From: Bryoerythrophyllum caledonicum
Taxonomy: Eukaryota; Streptophyta; Bryopsida; Pottiales; Pottiaceae
Direction of reading: 5' to 3'
Assembly: GCA_963971425.1 (NCBI GenBank)
Contig: OZ020517.1
Span: 12,154,501 to 12,218,500, forward strand
Length of the DNA stretch: 64,000 bases
The notes under the pieces are model-generated. The model was not told where the DNA came from and made no database searches. It saw nothing but the letters and a program-made list of their open reading frames with translations. The position numbers were made by a program, and so were the translations under genes. Positions 1 through 9,893 of this stretch are shown piece after piece (position 1 is the stretch's first letter; every line of letters starts with the position of its first letter).

Positions 1-254
1 GAAACAAATGAAGAAAGTTTTCGAGGATCGGCGAGGTCACTCACGGACACACGACCGTTTCAGAATTGGCGGGAGGAAACTTCAGAATTGGCGGGGGGGG
101 GGGAATTTTTTACAGCCCCTAAAAAGTGCAAATTCGAAATCTTAGCAGGAAACTGAATCAACTATTTCCCGGTTGACTATAATAAGGAAAGGTCAATACC
201 TCGAATATACTCGCACATGCGAGTTATATACACAGTTTTAGGGTAACGCTCAGG

Positions 255-365
255 GTTTTGGATAGGTTTAGGTTTAGGTTTAGGGTTAGGGTTTAGGGTT
301 TGGAGTTTCGGGTTTAGGGTTTGGAATTTAGGTTCAGGTTTAGGGTTCACGGTTTAGGATCCTTG
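255..365. repeat. Degenerate interstitial telomeric repeat
   Basis: Imperfect copies of the plant telomere unit TTTAGGG (variants TTTAGG, TTTGGAG, TTCAGG) run head to tail. The degeneracy and the long non-telomeric sequence on both sides point to an old internal array, not a chromosome end. Confidence 0.8.
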
Positions 366-1770
366 GTTTAGGTGTTATCTTCTAATGTCAATTCATTTCA
401 ATATAATAATACTTTGAAGATTCATGATATTGACAATTCAACTAAGGTATAAAGAAATGTAGAGAAGATATTGAGATGATTAATAATAGTTTTTATTACA
501 ATCCAAATAGGACTTATCTATTATGTTGAAATCAAAGACCTTAACAAACAAGTTGCATTTAAAAAACAAAAAAACATATTATATGTGCACGTGTATTTTT
601 AGCCAAAACAAATGTATTCAAGCATGCTTTGGACATCATTTCTTTGGGGTTTTAAAAATGTGCGTCATGTAACTATTTCGTCATCAATTTAGAATGTGCA
701 TTCTTTGGCAAGAATCCCAATGTCCCCATGGTCTGGATTTGCAATTGAAATTGGTTACTTTCCACTTAGAGGTACTCAAAGACTTGAAATGTGCGCAAAC
801 TAATATTTCAATTAAAATATCTTATTCTTGAGTTCACATTGTATTTTCATGACTTTAGGGTGTGGCAATCTAAGCATGACATAAAAGATGGAAGAATTCT
901 TGACCATATACAATTTATTTCATGTTTTGACGTGAAATTGAAGACTTTGTCATTTGTAAAACATAGAGAGTGAAACAATATTAAAAGATTTAAATAAGAA
1001 ACGGAGAGACCTCCTCATGACAAAAAAAGAATAATCAAAATATAAAATATAACTAATACAAAGTGTATCACTTAGTGCATCAGGCATAATTTAATGTTCG
1101 TAATGTAAGTAATTTTGAATTTATTTATACATGCAAAAATGGAATAATTAGTTTTTGAGCACGTTCTAGTGGTCGCAAATTATATTTTAAATTCTCAAAA
1201 TTTTGTAGAAGGATGATAAAAGTAATGAGGCATATTTATAAGTAATGTATTTTCTCAATGAGAGGCATATTTATAAGTAATTTATTTTCTCAATGAACGT
1301 CTTCATTAAAAGTTATGCGAGCCAAAAGAGAAACTTCTCGATTGCCGGCACGTCGAGCAACCTCAAAAACCTTTTGCTATGACACAGTATGGAATGTGGT
1401 ATTTTCAATACATAGAAGTAATATTAGAACAAATGATATTGTGAAAAAATATGTTATTTTTCTAGTGAAAAATAAGATTACATATTCATTCATCTATTTT
1501 TCACATTGTCACATATTATTGATTTAGGGTACCAAAAATACTTAGACTTCATATCCACTAAAAACTAAGGGATCGTCATATTTTTTTGTTTTTTAATATT
1601 ACTATTGGAGATTTAGATCCACATATTTTGAAAATCCTTTTAAAATTCAAAAGATTACTATTCCACTTGTGAAATACTTATCCATAAAGAGAAGTACGGA
1701 GTTCAAAATGATTGTTTGTAGAAGTGGAAATACACATTGCACATACATCAGATCGGTTTTTAGCAGAGGT
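366..1770. other. AT-rich intergenic DNA
   Basis: No open frame here has recognisable protein content. A short direct duplication is visible around 1225-1300, where the phrase aggcatatttataagtaat occurs twice about 40 bp apart. I see nothing else in it. Confidence 0.6.
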
Positions 1771-1965
1771 GTGCACCATCACTACATGCAGTGAACTAAA
1801 AGGAGTGTGTGCACACACTTTAGCTCCACTCGTGCTAACGTGTGCCTCATCACTAGGTGCAGTGAACTAAAAAGATAATATGCACAAATTAGCTCTACTA
1901 GAGCTAAATTGTGCACCATCACTAAATGGAGTGGATTAGAAAGCAAAAATGCACTATGTAGCTCC
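1771..1965. repeat. Palindrome array A (about 70-bp units)
   Basis: Two to three units of about 68-70 bp, each made of a palindrome around TTAGCTC ... GAGCTAA and a shared spacer (caccatcactaaatg, agtgaactaaaaag). The best copy, 1881-1915, has 17-base arms around a single C with one mismatch (left arm TGCACAAATTAGCTCTA). The copy at 1811-1846 is less perfect and the one near 1949 is half decayed. It belongs to the same palindrome family that fills the introns of the gene at 4850-13700, with a different centre (CTCTACTAGAG in place of CTCGACTCGAG). Confidence 0.75.
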
Positions 1966-1999
1966 AGTATACAGAAGATGGCTTCTACTGTAGTGGACA

Positions 2000-2112
2000 C
2001 TAAATAGGAATGCACACAGTAATTGTAAAATTTACAATAAGTGTAGAAACAAAACTATATTACACTAAATGCCAACTACTACACTAAATGTCAATCCTAG
2101 TAAATAGTGGAA
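2000..2112. repeat. TACACTAAATG-type short repeat
   Basis: The phrase ctacactaaatgYcaa occurs twice in a row (about 2060-2095), next to related pieces (gtggacactaaatag). The same TACACTAAATG phrase, in both orientations, recurs at 46685-46865, so this looks like the remains of a small inverted-repeat element. Boundaries are uncertain. Confidence 0.35.
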
Positions 2113-2454
2113 CATAAAGTTTTTTACTTGTGGACAATTACTGTAGGGAACCTTAATCATGATTTGATTACATCTTGAGCATCATAGTAAAGAAGGGTTG
2201 AGTGCATGTAGAAAAGGAAGAATTTGCAAGAAAGAGCTTGGGAATAAGCGGACGTAGGTATGGAGCAAAAGGAAAATACAAAAAATTGGACAAAGTAGAA
2301 TGTAAAATATGGAGGGAAAATGAAACTACAAGTAGAAGACTGGAAATATAAGAACATTCTTCTGGAAACGAAAATGAGAAAAGAAAGGAATATTGGAAAA
2401 GGAAAAAACTTAAACATACAATAAATATAGGAATACAAGTAAAATACTCATTAG

Positions 2455-2830
2455 ATATCCATCACATAATACGCATTCAATGTGCATTACATATTCAGTA
2501 AATATTAATTAAATACTCATTAAATATTCAAATACACATTAATTTTACATTAGAAATTTATGCACTATTCATTAACTATTCATTAACAGTGCATTAAATA
2601 CTCTTTAAATAATCATTAAATATATAAATATTAATAAACTATCATAAATATACTTTTAAAACTTCCAACATTCAATAAATAAAATTCCAATATTCTTTAA
2701 TTGTGCATAAAAGTTACAGATATACCAATATACATGAATTATCCTCTAAAAAATCATTACAAAGTCATTAGTTATTGGCTAAATATTTGATTACACATTA
2801 AATATTCATTAGATAATATTAAATAATGTA
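2455..2830. repeat. AT-rich degenerate tandem repeat (cattaaatattcatta)
   Basis: A low-complexity stretch in which variants of attaaatattcatta recur many times with indels. No coding content. It probably arose by slippage. Confidence 0.5.
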
Positions 2831-3099
2831 AAGAAAATGCAAGAGATGGGAATGAGAATAGTTGTAGATAAGAAGATAAGAAATTGAGGTTGAAGATGAG
2901 ACGAAGAATAAATGCATGGCGACCGGTAGGCTGAAGACTTTGAGCTTATACTATTTATCAAGTATCAAAATTGTGTGCTAGGGAAGAGTTTTGATAGAGG
3001 GCTATTACGAAATGAACTGTAGTAGGTGAACGAATGAGGGATAATATTCAAGACAATGGTGGCTAAAACTAGTTGCCAACTTGTTGACAAATAGTGTAC

Positions 3100-3500
3100 T
3101 AGAAAAAGAGAATCTCCACCGGGGCCGAGTGACCGGAATGCAAGAATAAACACGGTAAAGCCGACTCCGTAAGGCCTAGGCCGGTGTCCCGGCCCACTGG
3201 AGTGGCGGCGCCGGTTCCTCTAAATAGTAAATTTACAAAAAGTACAGGGGACACCAAAATTCCCCGAGAGCATGTGTTCAAGCATGAAATTACACGAGGG
3301 AATTAAAAGAAATCAATAAAAACCTCCAAAAAAATTAGCCTACTATGGCGTTAGTGCTGGGCGCTGGCGTTCCCTCACAGTGGCCAATTCGGGGACGGTG
3401 CTGGGGGAAAAGGGTGACCCCCCTCACTTCATCTCAAACTTGGGCACCTTCCCGCTGGCGTGGAAAATTCTCCGTCAGGGGTGGAGATGCTCTAACAACT
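3100..3500. other. GC-rich island of unknown origin
   Basis: A sharply GC-richer block inside AT-rich DNA (ggccgagtgaccgg, gtgtcccggccc, gcgctggcgttccc). It ends in ggggtggagatgctctaa, a phrase resembling the ends of some plant MITEs. No convincing ORF and no matching left end were found, so it could be a truncated element. Confidence 0.3.
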
Positions 3501-3553
3501 GTATTTGTACCGTTACAGTAAAAGCAAAATGAAGTGAAAAGTACAGAAAAAAT

Positions 3554-3656
3554 TCACAATTTAGCTCTATTAGAGCTAAAGTGTACACCATCAGTAAATG
3601 TAGGGAACTATAAAGCAAATATGCACACTTTAGCTCCATTAGAGCTAAAATGTGCA
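3554..3656. repeat. Palindrome array B (two 68-bp units)
   Basis: Two palindromes start exactly 68 bp apart (3554-3584 and 3622-3656), with cores TTAGCTC TATTA GAGCTAA and TTAGCTC CATTA GAGCTAA. The spacer (caccatcagtaaatgtaggg) matches that of array A at 1771-1965, so A and B are copies of one tandem unit. Confidence 0.75.
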
Positions 3657-4654
3657 CCGGCATTTATTTTATAATTATACAATTGCAAGATGTGGTCTTA
3701 ACATACTTATTGTCTGTTCGATTGTCATAGAAAATAATATCAAACTCATTAAAAAACAAAACTTGAATTCAAAGTAATAGAATCTTAAAATCGTAGCTTT
3801 AAAACTCTCTTAAGTGTGCTTCACCTAATAATTGGTGTAGGAGGAACTTATATATATCGATGGTAATGAATTTACTCCTTGTGTAATGCAAAAATTGAAA
3901 TCGAGTGAAGTGAAAGCCAGCTGATCCACTAAAACCATGAAAGAAAACTAAACACTAAATACTATAAACGTTCGCTTTCGTCCAATTTAAGTTTGTGTAT
4001 TATTGAGAAAATGTCAATTTAGAAGTTTTAATTGAGATCATACGAATGAAATTGGAAATAATCACTTTTCTTTTGCTACCTCTTCGTTGCCCCAAAATAT
4101 GCAAAATTGTAGTGTTAATGGCTCCGAAAAATTGTGTTGGAAATTTACGAGTACACAAATACTACAGGCGCGTAATATCTTGAACTTATCCTGGTAAAAT
4201 TAAATTGGCTTCTTAAAAGTCCGGATATCAGTAACGAAGGTGAATGATTTGTGGAGCATCCGGCATAATACCCGGGAGTTACACCCCAATATCGCAAAGG
4301 GTATCCCGAGGGTATCTCGGGACCACCAACGGCCACAGGGTTTCGACCCTCACGGCTTTAGGTGGCCCAGAAAGTTCCCCACGAAGTCGTGACACAAGCC
4401 ATTTTTCTATTCTTTTCGTTGCAGTCCAGGTTTTCCGTGTACTTCCAGGCATTGTTGTTTTCTGAGTTTTGTGAGTTGATGCGTTGGTTTGTGTTAGTTT
4501 CGTTATCTACAGGGATTGTTATGTTTGTGTACACGGTAGCGTTGCGTACAGGCTTCCGTGTGCAATTTACTGGAGTCTAGGGTTTCCTGTGGATAGGGTT
4601 TGTAGGACGTGCGATTTGTTGTTGTGTGACTTCGTGTACACTGTAGCGCCAGAG

Positions 4655-4835
4655 TTTAGGGCTGTTTGCGTGAGATTGTGTGAGATTGTGTGAGTTTGTG
4701 AGAGTTTGTGTGAGTTTGTGTGAGTTTGTGAGAGTTTGTGTGAGTTTGTGTGAGTTTCTGCGAGTGTGTGTGAGTTTCTGTGAGCGTGTGTGAGTTTCTG
4801 TGAGTGTGTGTGAGTTTCTGTGAGTTTCTGTGAGC
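4655..4835. repeat. TGTGTGAGTT minisatellite
   Basis: About 15 units of a 10-12 bp repeat (tgtgtgagtt, tgtgagagtt, tgtgagtttc). It lies just upstream of the likely 5'UTR splice donor of the large gene. Open frames across it only encode the repeat (Thr-Asn-Ser-His-Lys-Leu-type) and are not genes. Confidence 0.8.
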
Positions 4836-4849
4836 ACGTAGAGTCTGAA

Positions 4850-5421
4850 ACGGCCGTGCGTGGAGGATTGACGTGAACAAGTAACAAGACTTCCAGCTTT
4901 TCCAGTCGGATTTCTCAGTTTTAAAGGTAAGTGCACTCATTCAGTCTTGCATTTCTTTTGATATTTGTGTAGTTTTGCTTTTGATATGATGTGTTGAAAC
5001 ATAATATATGTGTAGCATTGCTTTTGATGTATGTGTCAACACGTAGATGAGAGTGTGTATTGGTTTCAATGTGCTGGTTTGAATGTGGTGATTTTGTGGT
5101 GGTTTGTGGATATTTGTGGTGGTCTGTGCTAGTTTAAATGTGCTGGTTTGTGCTGGTGTAAATGTGCTACTTTCTGCTAGTTTGAATGTGCTGGTTTCAA
5201 TGTCATTGTTTCAATGTGCTGAATTCAATGTGTTTATTTCAAAGTGCTGAATTTCAATGTGCCCATTTCAAAGTGTTGATTTCAATGTGAAAGATTTCAA
5301 TGTTTTGGTTTCCATGTGCTACTTTGATTGATTTTGTGTGTGGGTTTGTAATTGTTGTTGCAGGAAGTCTAGTTCCAGCAGAATTTGTCTGGGATTAAGG
5401 TTCATAAGCAATGGCTGAAAG
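4850..5421 (+). other. 5'UTR, 5'UTR intron and start codon of the large gene
   Basis: A good donor (tttaaag then gtaagtg at 4927) and acceptor (ttgttgcag ending 5363) define an intron of 437 bp inside the leader. The following exon, 5364-5421, contains ATG at 5411 and reads MAE plus two bases of the next codon before donor gtaaaat at 5422. Those two bases join in frame to exon 2 at 6822 (acceptor gtttgtgcag) to give MAERSERDRMVSQL. The leader intron holds a degenerate tandem repeat of about 13 bp (tttcaatgtgctg) at 5040-5330. The transcription start is not visible, so 4850 is nominal. Confidence 0.55.
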
Positions 5422-5527
5422 GTAAAATCCATACTCTCACCCAGGAGCCCTAAACCCTACGCCTTCAGTATCATATAACGAATGACGAATCTGTACAATC
5501 TGCGATAAATACGCTATTCAATGAACA

Positions 5528-5921
5528 CAGTTTAGCTCAAGTCGAGCTAATGTGGGAAATCCATATTGCACTATTGTCCACACTTTAGCTTGACTCGAGC
5601 TAAAGTGTGCCTCCACTGTGCACTAATATCCACACTTTAGCTCGAGTCGAGCTAAAGTGGGCCTTTTCTGTGCACATTTGGCCACACTTTAGCTCAAGTC
5701 GAGCTAAAGTGTGCTCTCAAGTGTGCTCCTTTGGCTGCACTTTAACTCGACTCGAGGTAAAGTGTGATCAATGAAGCAAACACGAAAGCGCACTTTGGCG
5801 CAACTCGAGCGTAAGTGGGCCAAATGTGCACAGAAAAGTCCCACTTTAGCTCGACTCGAGCTAAAGTGTGGACTATAATACACTATCAAGGTCACATAAT
5901 AGCTCGACTCGAGCTAAAATG
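5528..5921. repeat. Intron-1 regular palindrome array (eight copies, 51-53 bp period)
   Basis: Eight 27-base palindromic cores (typical arm CACTTTAGCTCGA) start at 5528, 5581, 5633, 5685, 5738, 5791, 5842 and 5895, separated by 24-26 base spacers. The array is also symmetric as a whole about the fifth copy. The spacer at 5660-5684 is nearly the reverse complement of that at 5818-5841 (shared gtgcacatttggcc versus ggccaaatgtgcac), and the spacers at 5608 and 5869 pair less well. It lies entirely inside intron 1 (5422-6821). It resembles a CRISPR array in layout only. The spacers are related to each other and there are no cas genes. Confidence 0.85.
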
Positions 5922-6033
5922 TACGACTGAGTACGTCTTCGGTTGCGCTATAAGCGACTCCTGGAAATGTAATCTTAATATAAACTCTCAAACACTGGGT
6001 TTGAAATAAGTCATGGCCTCTCTGTAAAGCCAA

Positions 6034-6064
6034 CACACTTTACCTCGAATTGAGCTAAAGTGTG
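6034..6064. repeat. Intron-1 palindrome, diverged
   Basis: Core CACTTTACCTC then GAAT then TGAGCTAAAGTG. A ninth family member in intron 1, off the 52-bp rhythm and with two arm mismatches. Confidence 0.7.
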
Positions 6065-6153
6065 AGACAATAAACATAAAGAACAACTCAAACACAACAA
6101 CATTCGGACTTTAAACAGTCCAAAAGTATAGTAAACCAATGATACCGACGACC

Positions 6154-6323
6154 CAACTCATGTCAACTTCTTGTTATATTTTCACATGTGTGCAAGAGCT
6201 TCAGTCTCGCTTCAAGCCTTCAATCACTTGAGAACCTCAAAGAGTGAGGTTCGTGAGTGATTAAAGCGTGAACTGAAGCTCTTTCGCAGTTCTGAGAGTT
6301 AAACGAGAAGTAGCCATGATTTG
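6154..6323. repeat. Long intronic hairpin A
   Basis: A 170-bp imperfect inverted repeat. The left end caactcatgtcaacttcttgtt pairs with aacgagaagtagccatgattt at the right. Further in, agagcttcagt pairs with actgaagctct, aatcact with agtgatt, and gaacctc with gaggttc, leaving a loop of a few bases near 6245. Hairpin B (6485-6646) is a diverged copy. It could be a foldback transposon or a small-RNA precursor, and transcription would place it inside intron 1. Confidence 0.75.
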
Positions 6324-6400
6324 AATAAAAATGTATAGGAAAGTCGTTTGAATGAATACTGTAAGTGTCAGAACTGTTCAGCTATGCATTCCATGCATGA

Positions 6401-6429
6401 GCACTTTAGCTCGAGTCGAGCTAAAGATG
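6401..6429. repeat. Intron-1 palindrome between the two hairpins
   Basis: Core CACTTTAGCTCGA, G, TCGAGCTAAAG. Together with the copy at 6722-6751 it marks a duplication of about 320-330 bp that contains one hairpin and one palindrome per unit. Confidence 0.8.
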
Positions 6430-6484
6430 AAGCTAAAACTTGAATACAACATTGATACATTGGTGTAATTGCAGTCTCTTAACT

Positions 6485-6646
6485 CAACTCACGTCTACTT
6501 TTCGTTCACCTCTCATAAATCGTGCAAGAGCTTCAGTCCCGCTTCAACCACTTGAGAACCTCTAACAGTGAGGTTCGTGAGTGATTTAAGGGGAACTGAA
6601 GCTCTCCCACATTTCTGAGAGTTGAACGAGAAGTAGGCATGAGTTG
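6485..6646. repeat. Long intronic hairpin B
   Basis: A 162-bp imperfect inverted repeat with the same plan as hairpin A: outer arms caactcacgtctacttttcgtt and aacgagaagtaggcatgagtt (written outer to inner), inner pair gaacctc / gaggttc. The arms have changed relative to copy A but remain paired. Confidence 0.75.
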
Positions 6647-6721
6647 ATTGTAAGCGTCTAAAAGAACGTTCTAAATGACTAAATTTTGTTGCAGAGTATT
6701 ACTCACATACTTGAATAATGG

Positions 6722-6751
6722 TACACTTTAGCTCGAGTCGAGCTAAAGTAT
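6722..6751. repeat. Intron-1 palindrome near the 3' end of the intron
   Basis: Core CACTTTAGCTCGA, G, TCGAGCTAAAGT. It lies about 70 bp upstream of the exon-2 acceptor at 6821. Confidence 0.85.
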
Positions 6752-6821
6752 GACCTCGCCGTCCTAATCGGATGATCAATAGAGCAATCTAATATCTTTG
6801 CTCTGTTTCGTGTTTGTGCAG

Positions 6822-8287
6822 ATCTGAGAGGGACAGGATGGTGTCGCAGCTGCAGCACTTCTTCCAGCCAAAGCCTGTCGACGTTGACGATGACGATGGA
6901 GACGACAACAACCACTTGGATTGCTGGGAGCTGAAGGACCCATCGATGACACTGAAGTGGACGCTTCTGTGGGCGACCTATACGGATCATTTAGTGTTTG
7001 GTCAGACCTTCGCTGGTGCTATCGTCGATCCCCAGCACATCGACTTCAAGACCAGAGTTACTGATGTAGTCCACGAAGATAACGATCACGTTAAGTTGTC
7101 GTGTGAGACGACTACTGAGTCCTTAGATCCGTATTTCTTTACTATTATAGTAAACAATAGTTCATCTCCCTTCTGTATCCTGGATTTAGTCGATTCTCTT
7201 AGGTCTTCCTAATTTGAGGAAATAGTGACTCAGGTCGAGCATGAGATATCCCTTAAGAAATGGGAGACTAGTAGCGGACAGCCACTGAAAGCAAAGGCTA
7301 TAGCTAATAAACTGCGCGTCATTCTATCTAGAATGAGTACCTTTGCCGCTCTAGATAAGGCCAAGAATATCGCGGCAAGACGCCCGATAGAACTTTCAAC
7401 GGTTTCGGGGGCCGTGTCCGGTAGCCAGGACATGAGTCAAGCGTCGGTACCGGTTAGAACTCCAAGTGCGAGAACAAGTCGAAGCACTCTGCGCAACACG
7501 CTGTCTGCTTCCCCCGTCAAGAAGTGCTCAGCTGCCAAGAAGCCGGAGACCTCTTCAAGAAAGAAGTCGAAGCTCGTATCGGAGGAGGAGCTAGCCAATT
7601 CGATGGCCTCTGCACTCTCGGAGCTCCCTAAGGCGCTCGGATACGGAGAGACAATCGACTACAACAACGTCCAACAGATTTACCAGAAATTTTGGACGGA
7701 GTGTCAGAGCTGCTTTTTCAAAGGCGACAGAGAGATGAAGATCGAGCTTGACGTGATGAGGTTGCATAATGCACCGCCGGAGTGGACGATCCGTGCGTTC
7801 GAACCTCGGGGAATGGAGGAGTTGAAGCATTATTACCTCCAAATGCCAGACAAGACGCAGAAGTAGACTCTCTGCGTCATGCCGAAGCTCGACACTATGC
7901 CGACGACTGTGGAGGAGCTCGACGACTGTGGAGGAGCTCAACGACTGCGACTTCTACATCATCAATGGCCAGCACAGCGTTGCTACCTCAAAGGAGATGA
8001 TTAACGGCAACGTTCCGGAGGTGATGAGAAGGCACTTCCGAACATGGCAATGTTACATTGTCTGGACGCAAGATCCGGAGAAGCTGAGGAAGATTTCCGC
8101 GTATTATAATCGCGTGAATCATTTGGTCTAGTTCAAGCCGACGTGGGCAACAAATATCCTCGGCTCCCGTGCTTTGTGGATCCAAGCTGAGAGACCAATG
8201 CCGAAGCACTCCGCCACAGGCGTTCGCGGGTCTCACAAGTCAGGTCGGAGAACGGTAGCGGAGATTGCAAATGACAAGAGGTTTGAG
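6822..8287 (+). pseudogene. Exon 2: acidic N-terminus, basic Ser-rich linker, ParB/DGQHR-like domain
   Basis: The exon opens with an acidic run (DVDDDDGDDNN), continues with a Ser/Lys-rich basic linker (7430-7590), then a segment with FYIINGQHSVATSKEM (7950-7999) followed by RTWQCYIVW and KISAYYNRVNH. The NGQH..A.. phrase and the mix of beta strand and helix resemble the ParB/sulfiredoxin/DGQHR fold; this is inference from motif shape. Stops fall at 7210, 7864 and 8129. A 19-bp unit (cgacgactgtggaggagct) is duplicated at 7901-7919 and 7920-7938. With one copy ignored, the frame of the first half runs straight into the ParB-like segment. The exon ends at donor gag/gtaata. Confidence 0.5.
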
Positions 8288-8310
8288 GTAATATATCTTA
8301 ACTAATGTCA

Positions 8311-8341
8311 TGCACTTTAGCTCGACTCGAGCTAAAGTGCA
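8311..8341. repeat. Perfect 31-bp palindrome in intron 2
   Basis: Arms TGCACTTTAGCTCGA and TCGAGCTAAAGTGCA around a single C. It is the most regular copy in the window and serves as the reference for the family. Confidence 0.95.
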
Positions 8342-8405
8342 AATTCGCTCTGTATCTGTACAATCATATGTATAGATAAGAAATCGTCATTGTCTGCTCA
8401 TGGGT

Positions 8406-8436
8406 TGCAAGTTAGCTCGACTTGAGCTAACTTGCA
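8406..8436. repeat. Palindrome with mirrored arm change in intron 2
   Basis: Arms TGCAAGTTAGCTCGA and TTGAGCTAACTTGCA around C. Compared with the copy at 8311, the outer arm reads CAAGTTAG in place of CACTTTAG, and the other arm has the matching CTAACTTG. It abuts the exon-3 acceptor. Confidence 0.9.
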
Positions 8437-8437
8437 G

Positions 8438-9880
8438 TATTTGGACCCTACTGGACATGTTTATATTCCTGCTTTATTATATACTCAAACGACCCTTTTA
8501 TGTTCTGCGCAACCATTTCTTAACGCGGTTCGTGAGCGCTTCGCAATGATCGACGTTGCGAAGAGCCAGGCGGCGCTTAAGAAAGCCGGGAAGGCGAAGG
8601 AGCTTTCAATTACGAACGAGGTGAAGATCATCACCGCGACAGATGAGACCTTCGAGCTGTGGTCCGATGTCATCTCTTCTGTGGCGCATGGCGACCTCAT
8701 CAACGTCGATTCAACTTCGATGCCCTTGGCAAAGTTCAAGGACGCAAAGTCTTGGGTTCCTGAGAAAAATGGGATCCTGACGCGCGAGTTCTTCAAGTTT
8801 CTCGGCAACATGACCGAAGCCGATCACGCGAAAATGTGCAAGCACATTCTCAATCGATCAGGGCCATCTCGGAAACTGCCCTACCCTAAGGTGGTCATCA
8901 AGCTGCCGAATTCTGCGCTGGAGGATTGCTATACAGCCCGGGACTCGGTGGATCGGAGGAAGAGGAAGGAGGTCGCTCGGATGGAGCTCCAACTGATCAG
9001 GCCGGAGCTGGCCTTCTTCAACAGCACTGGAGCGTACAGACGTTCAAACTGGCGGACGTTCAAGAAGAACTACAACGTCAGCAAGGCCTCAAAGCGTGCC
9101 CTCTTGGATTGGGGTCCACCGGATTCTTACTACAAGGATTCGAGGCAGACGCAGTTTCGCAACTACAAATGTGAAGATCTCTCTCCGTACGCGAAGGAGT
9201 TCTTCAGAGTCTTCATCGATGTGCGGTCGCGGTTCGTTTCACTAGTGGGAGCCCTGCACTTCCGTTCTTACAAGGCACCAACGAATTCGCTCGGGACGTG
9301 GCCTTCGGATTCGTGGCGCAACTTGGGCTGCAATGTGAAGCTCGGCATCATCGACTTCCGGAACATCCCTGGGTTCTCTGAGACGTCATCATCGTCGTTG
9401 GAGAGGCCCTTCTTCGACGAGTTCATGACGATGTTCGTATCAAAAGGGCAACTTCCCCTCACCGATCTTCTAGCCTGGCTCTTCATTTGCGGCAACGAGT
9501 AGTCACACCTTCAAGTGACAGCGTTTGCTGAGGGCCCGTCCTTGTGCCATGCATACGATGTGCTGCAGTCGAAGTATCTTCCCTCTGAGAACGAGCGCCT
9601 CGGAGGATACGTGCCAAAGACCAACAACGCTCTAGACCCGGTTCGGCTGCTCTTTCTCTTCAAGAAGGAGCTTACGGTGATCCCGGCCGTAAAGAAGATC
9701 TACGCAGCTCCAGAGCATGTGTTGTATACGAAGCTGCGCAAGTACAACGAGTTGGCGTACTCCATGAATTTGAACGAGCTGAGGATGGAGTTCTTCATCA
9801 AGGTCCTGGAGCTGTTCTGCAAGAGAGGGAATTCTGTTGTCGAGCTGTTTGGCGGGACGAAATTACTGACAGCGAGTGTG
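8438..9880 (+). pseudogene. Exon 3: beta-class amino-methyltransferase-like region
   Basis: Starts YLDPTGHVYIPAL in phase with exon 2 and ends VVELFGGTKLLTASV before donor gtaagc. DWGPPDSYY at 9107-9133 sits where N4/N6 amino-methyltransferases carry their (D/N/S)PP(Y/W) catalytic motif, and VVELFGGTKLL (about 9835-9868) resembles their SAM-binding DxFxGxG-type motif. The order, catalytic motif before SAM motif, is that of beta-class enzymes. Both motifs deviate (GPPD for DPPY), so activity is doubtful. ParB-methyltransferase fusions are common in phages and bacteria, which makes the neighbouring ParB-like exon relevant. TAG at 9500 interrupts the frame, which continues unchanged on both sides. 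The family call is inference. Confidence 0.45.
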
Positions 9881-9893
9881 GTAAGCATCCCTG

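Larger units (their letters stand above)
8288..8437 (+). other. Intron 2, two palindromes, one forming the 3' splice site
   Basis: A 150-base intron, phase 0 on both sides. It holds palindromes at 8311-8341 and 8406-8436. The last four bases of the second palindrome (TGCA) plus one G make the acceptor tgcag at 8433-8437, so any hairpin would end one base from the splice junction. Confidence 0.7.

Noticed and set aside
255..365. Chromosome end
   Set aside because: The telomeric units are degenerate and flanked by long non-telomeric DNA.
4567..4940. Minus-strand ORFs rich in Thr-Asn-Ser-His-Lys-Leu
   Set aside because: They are translations of the TGTGTGAGTT minisatellite in three frames.
5528..5921. 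CRISPR array (palindromic repeats with regular spacers)
   Set aside because: Plant nuclear context, no cas genes, spacers related to each other and mirror-symmetric, repeats variable. Only the layout is similar.
8311..8341. Intrinsic transcription terminator
   Set aside because: A hairpin without a following T-run, inside a plant intron. Not relevant to RNA polymerase II termination.
7210..9502. Variant genetic code with UAA/UAG read as Gln
   Set aside because: ZEP is intact with standard codons, other dead genes here also carry TGA and frameshifts, and a 19-bp duplication already breaks this gene. Ordinary decay is simpler.
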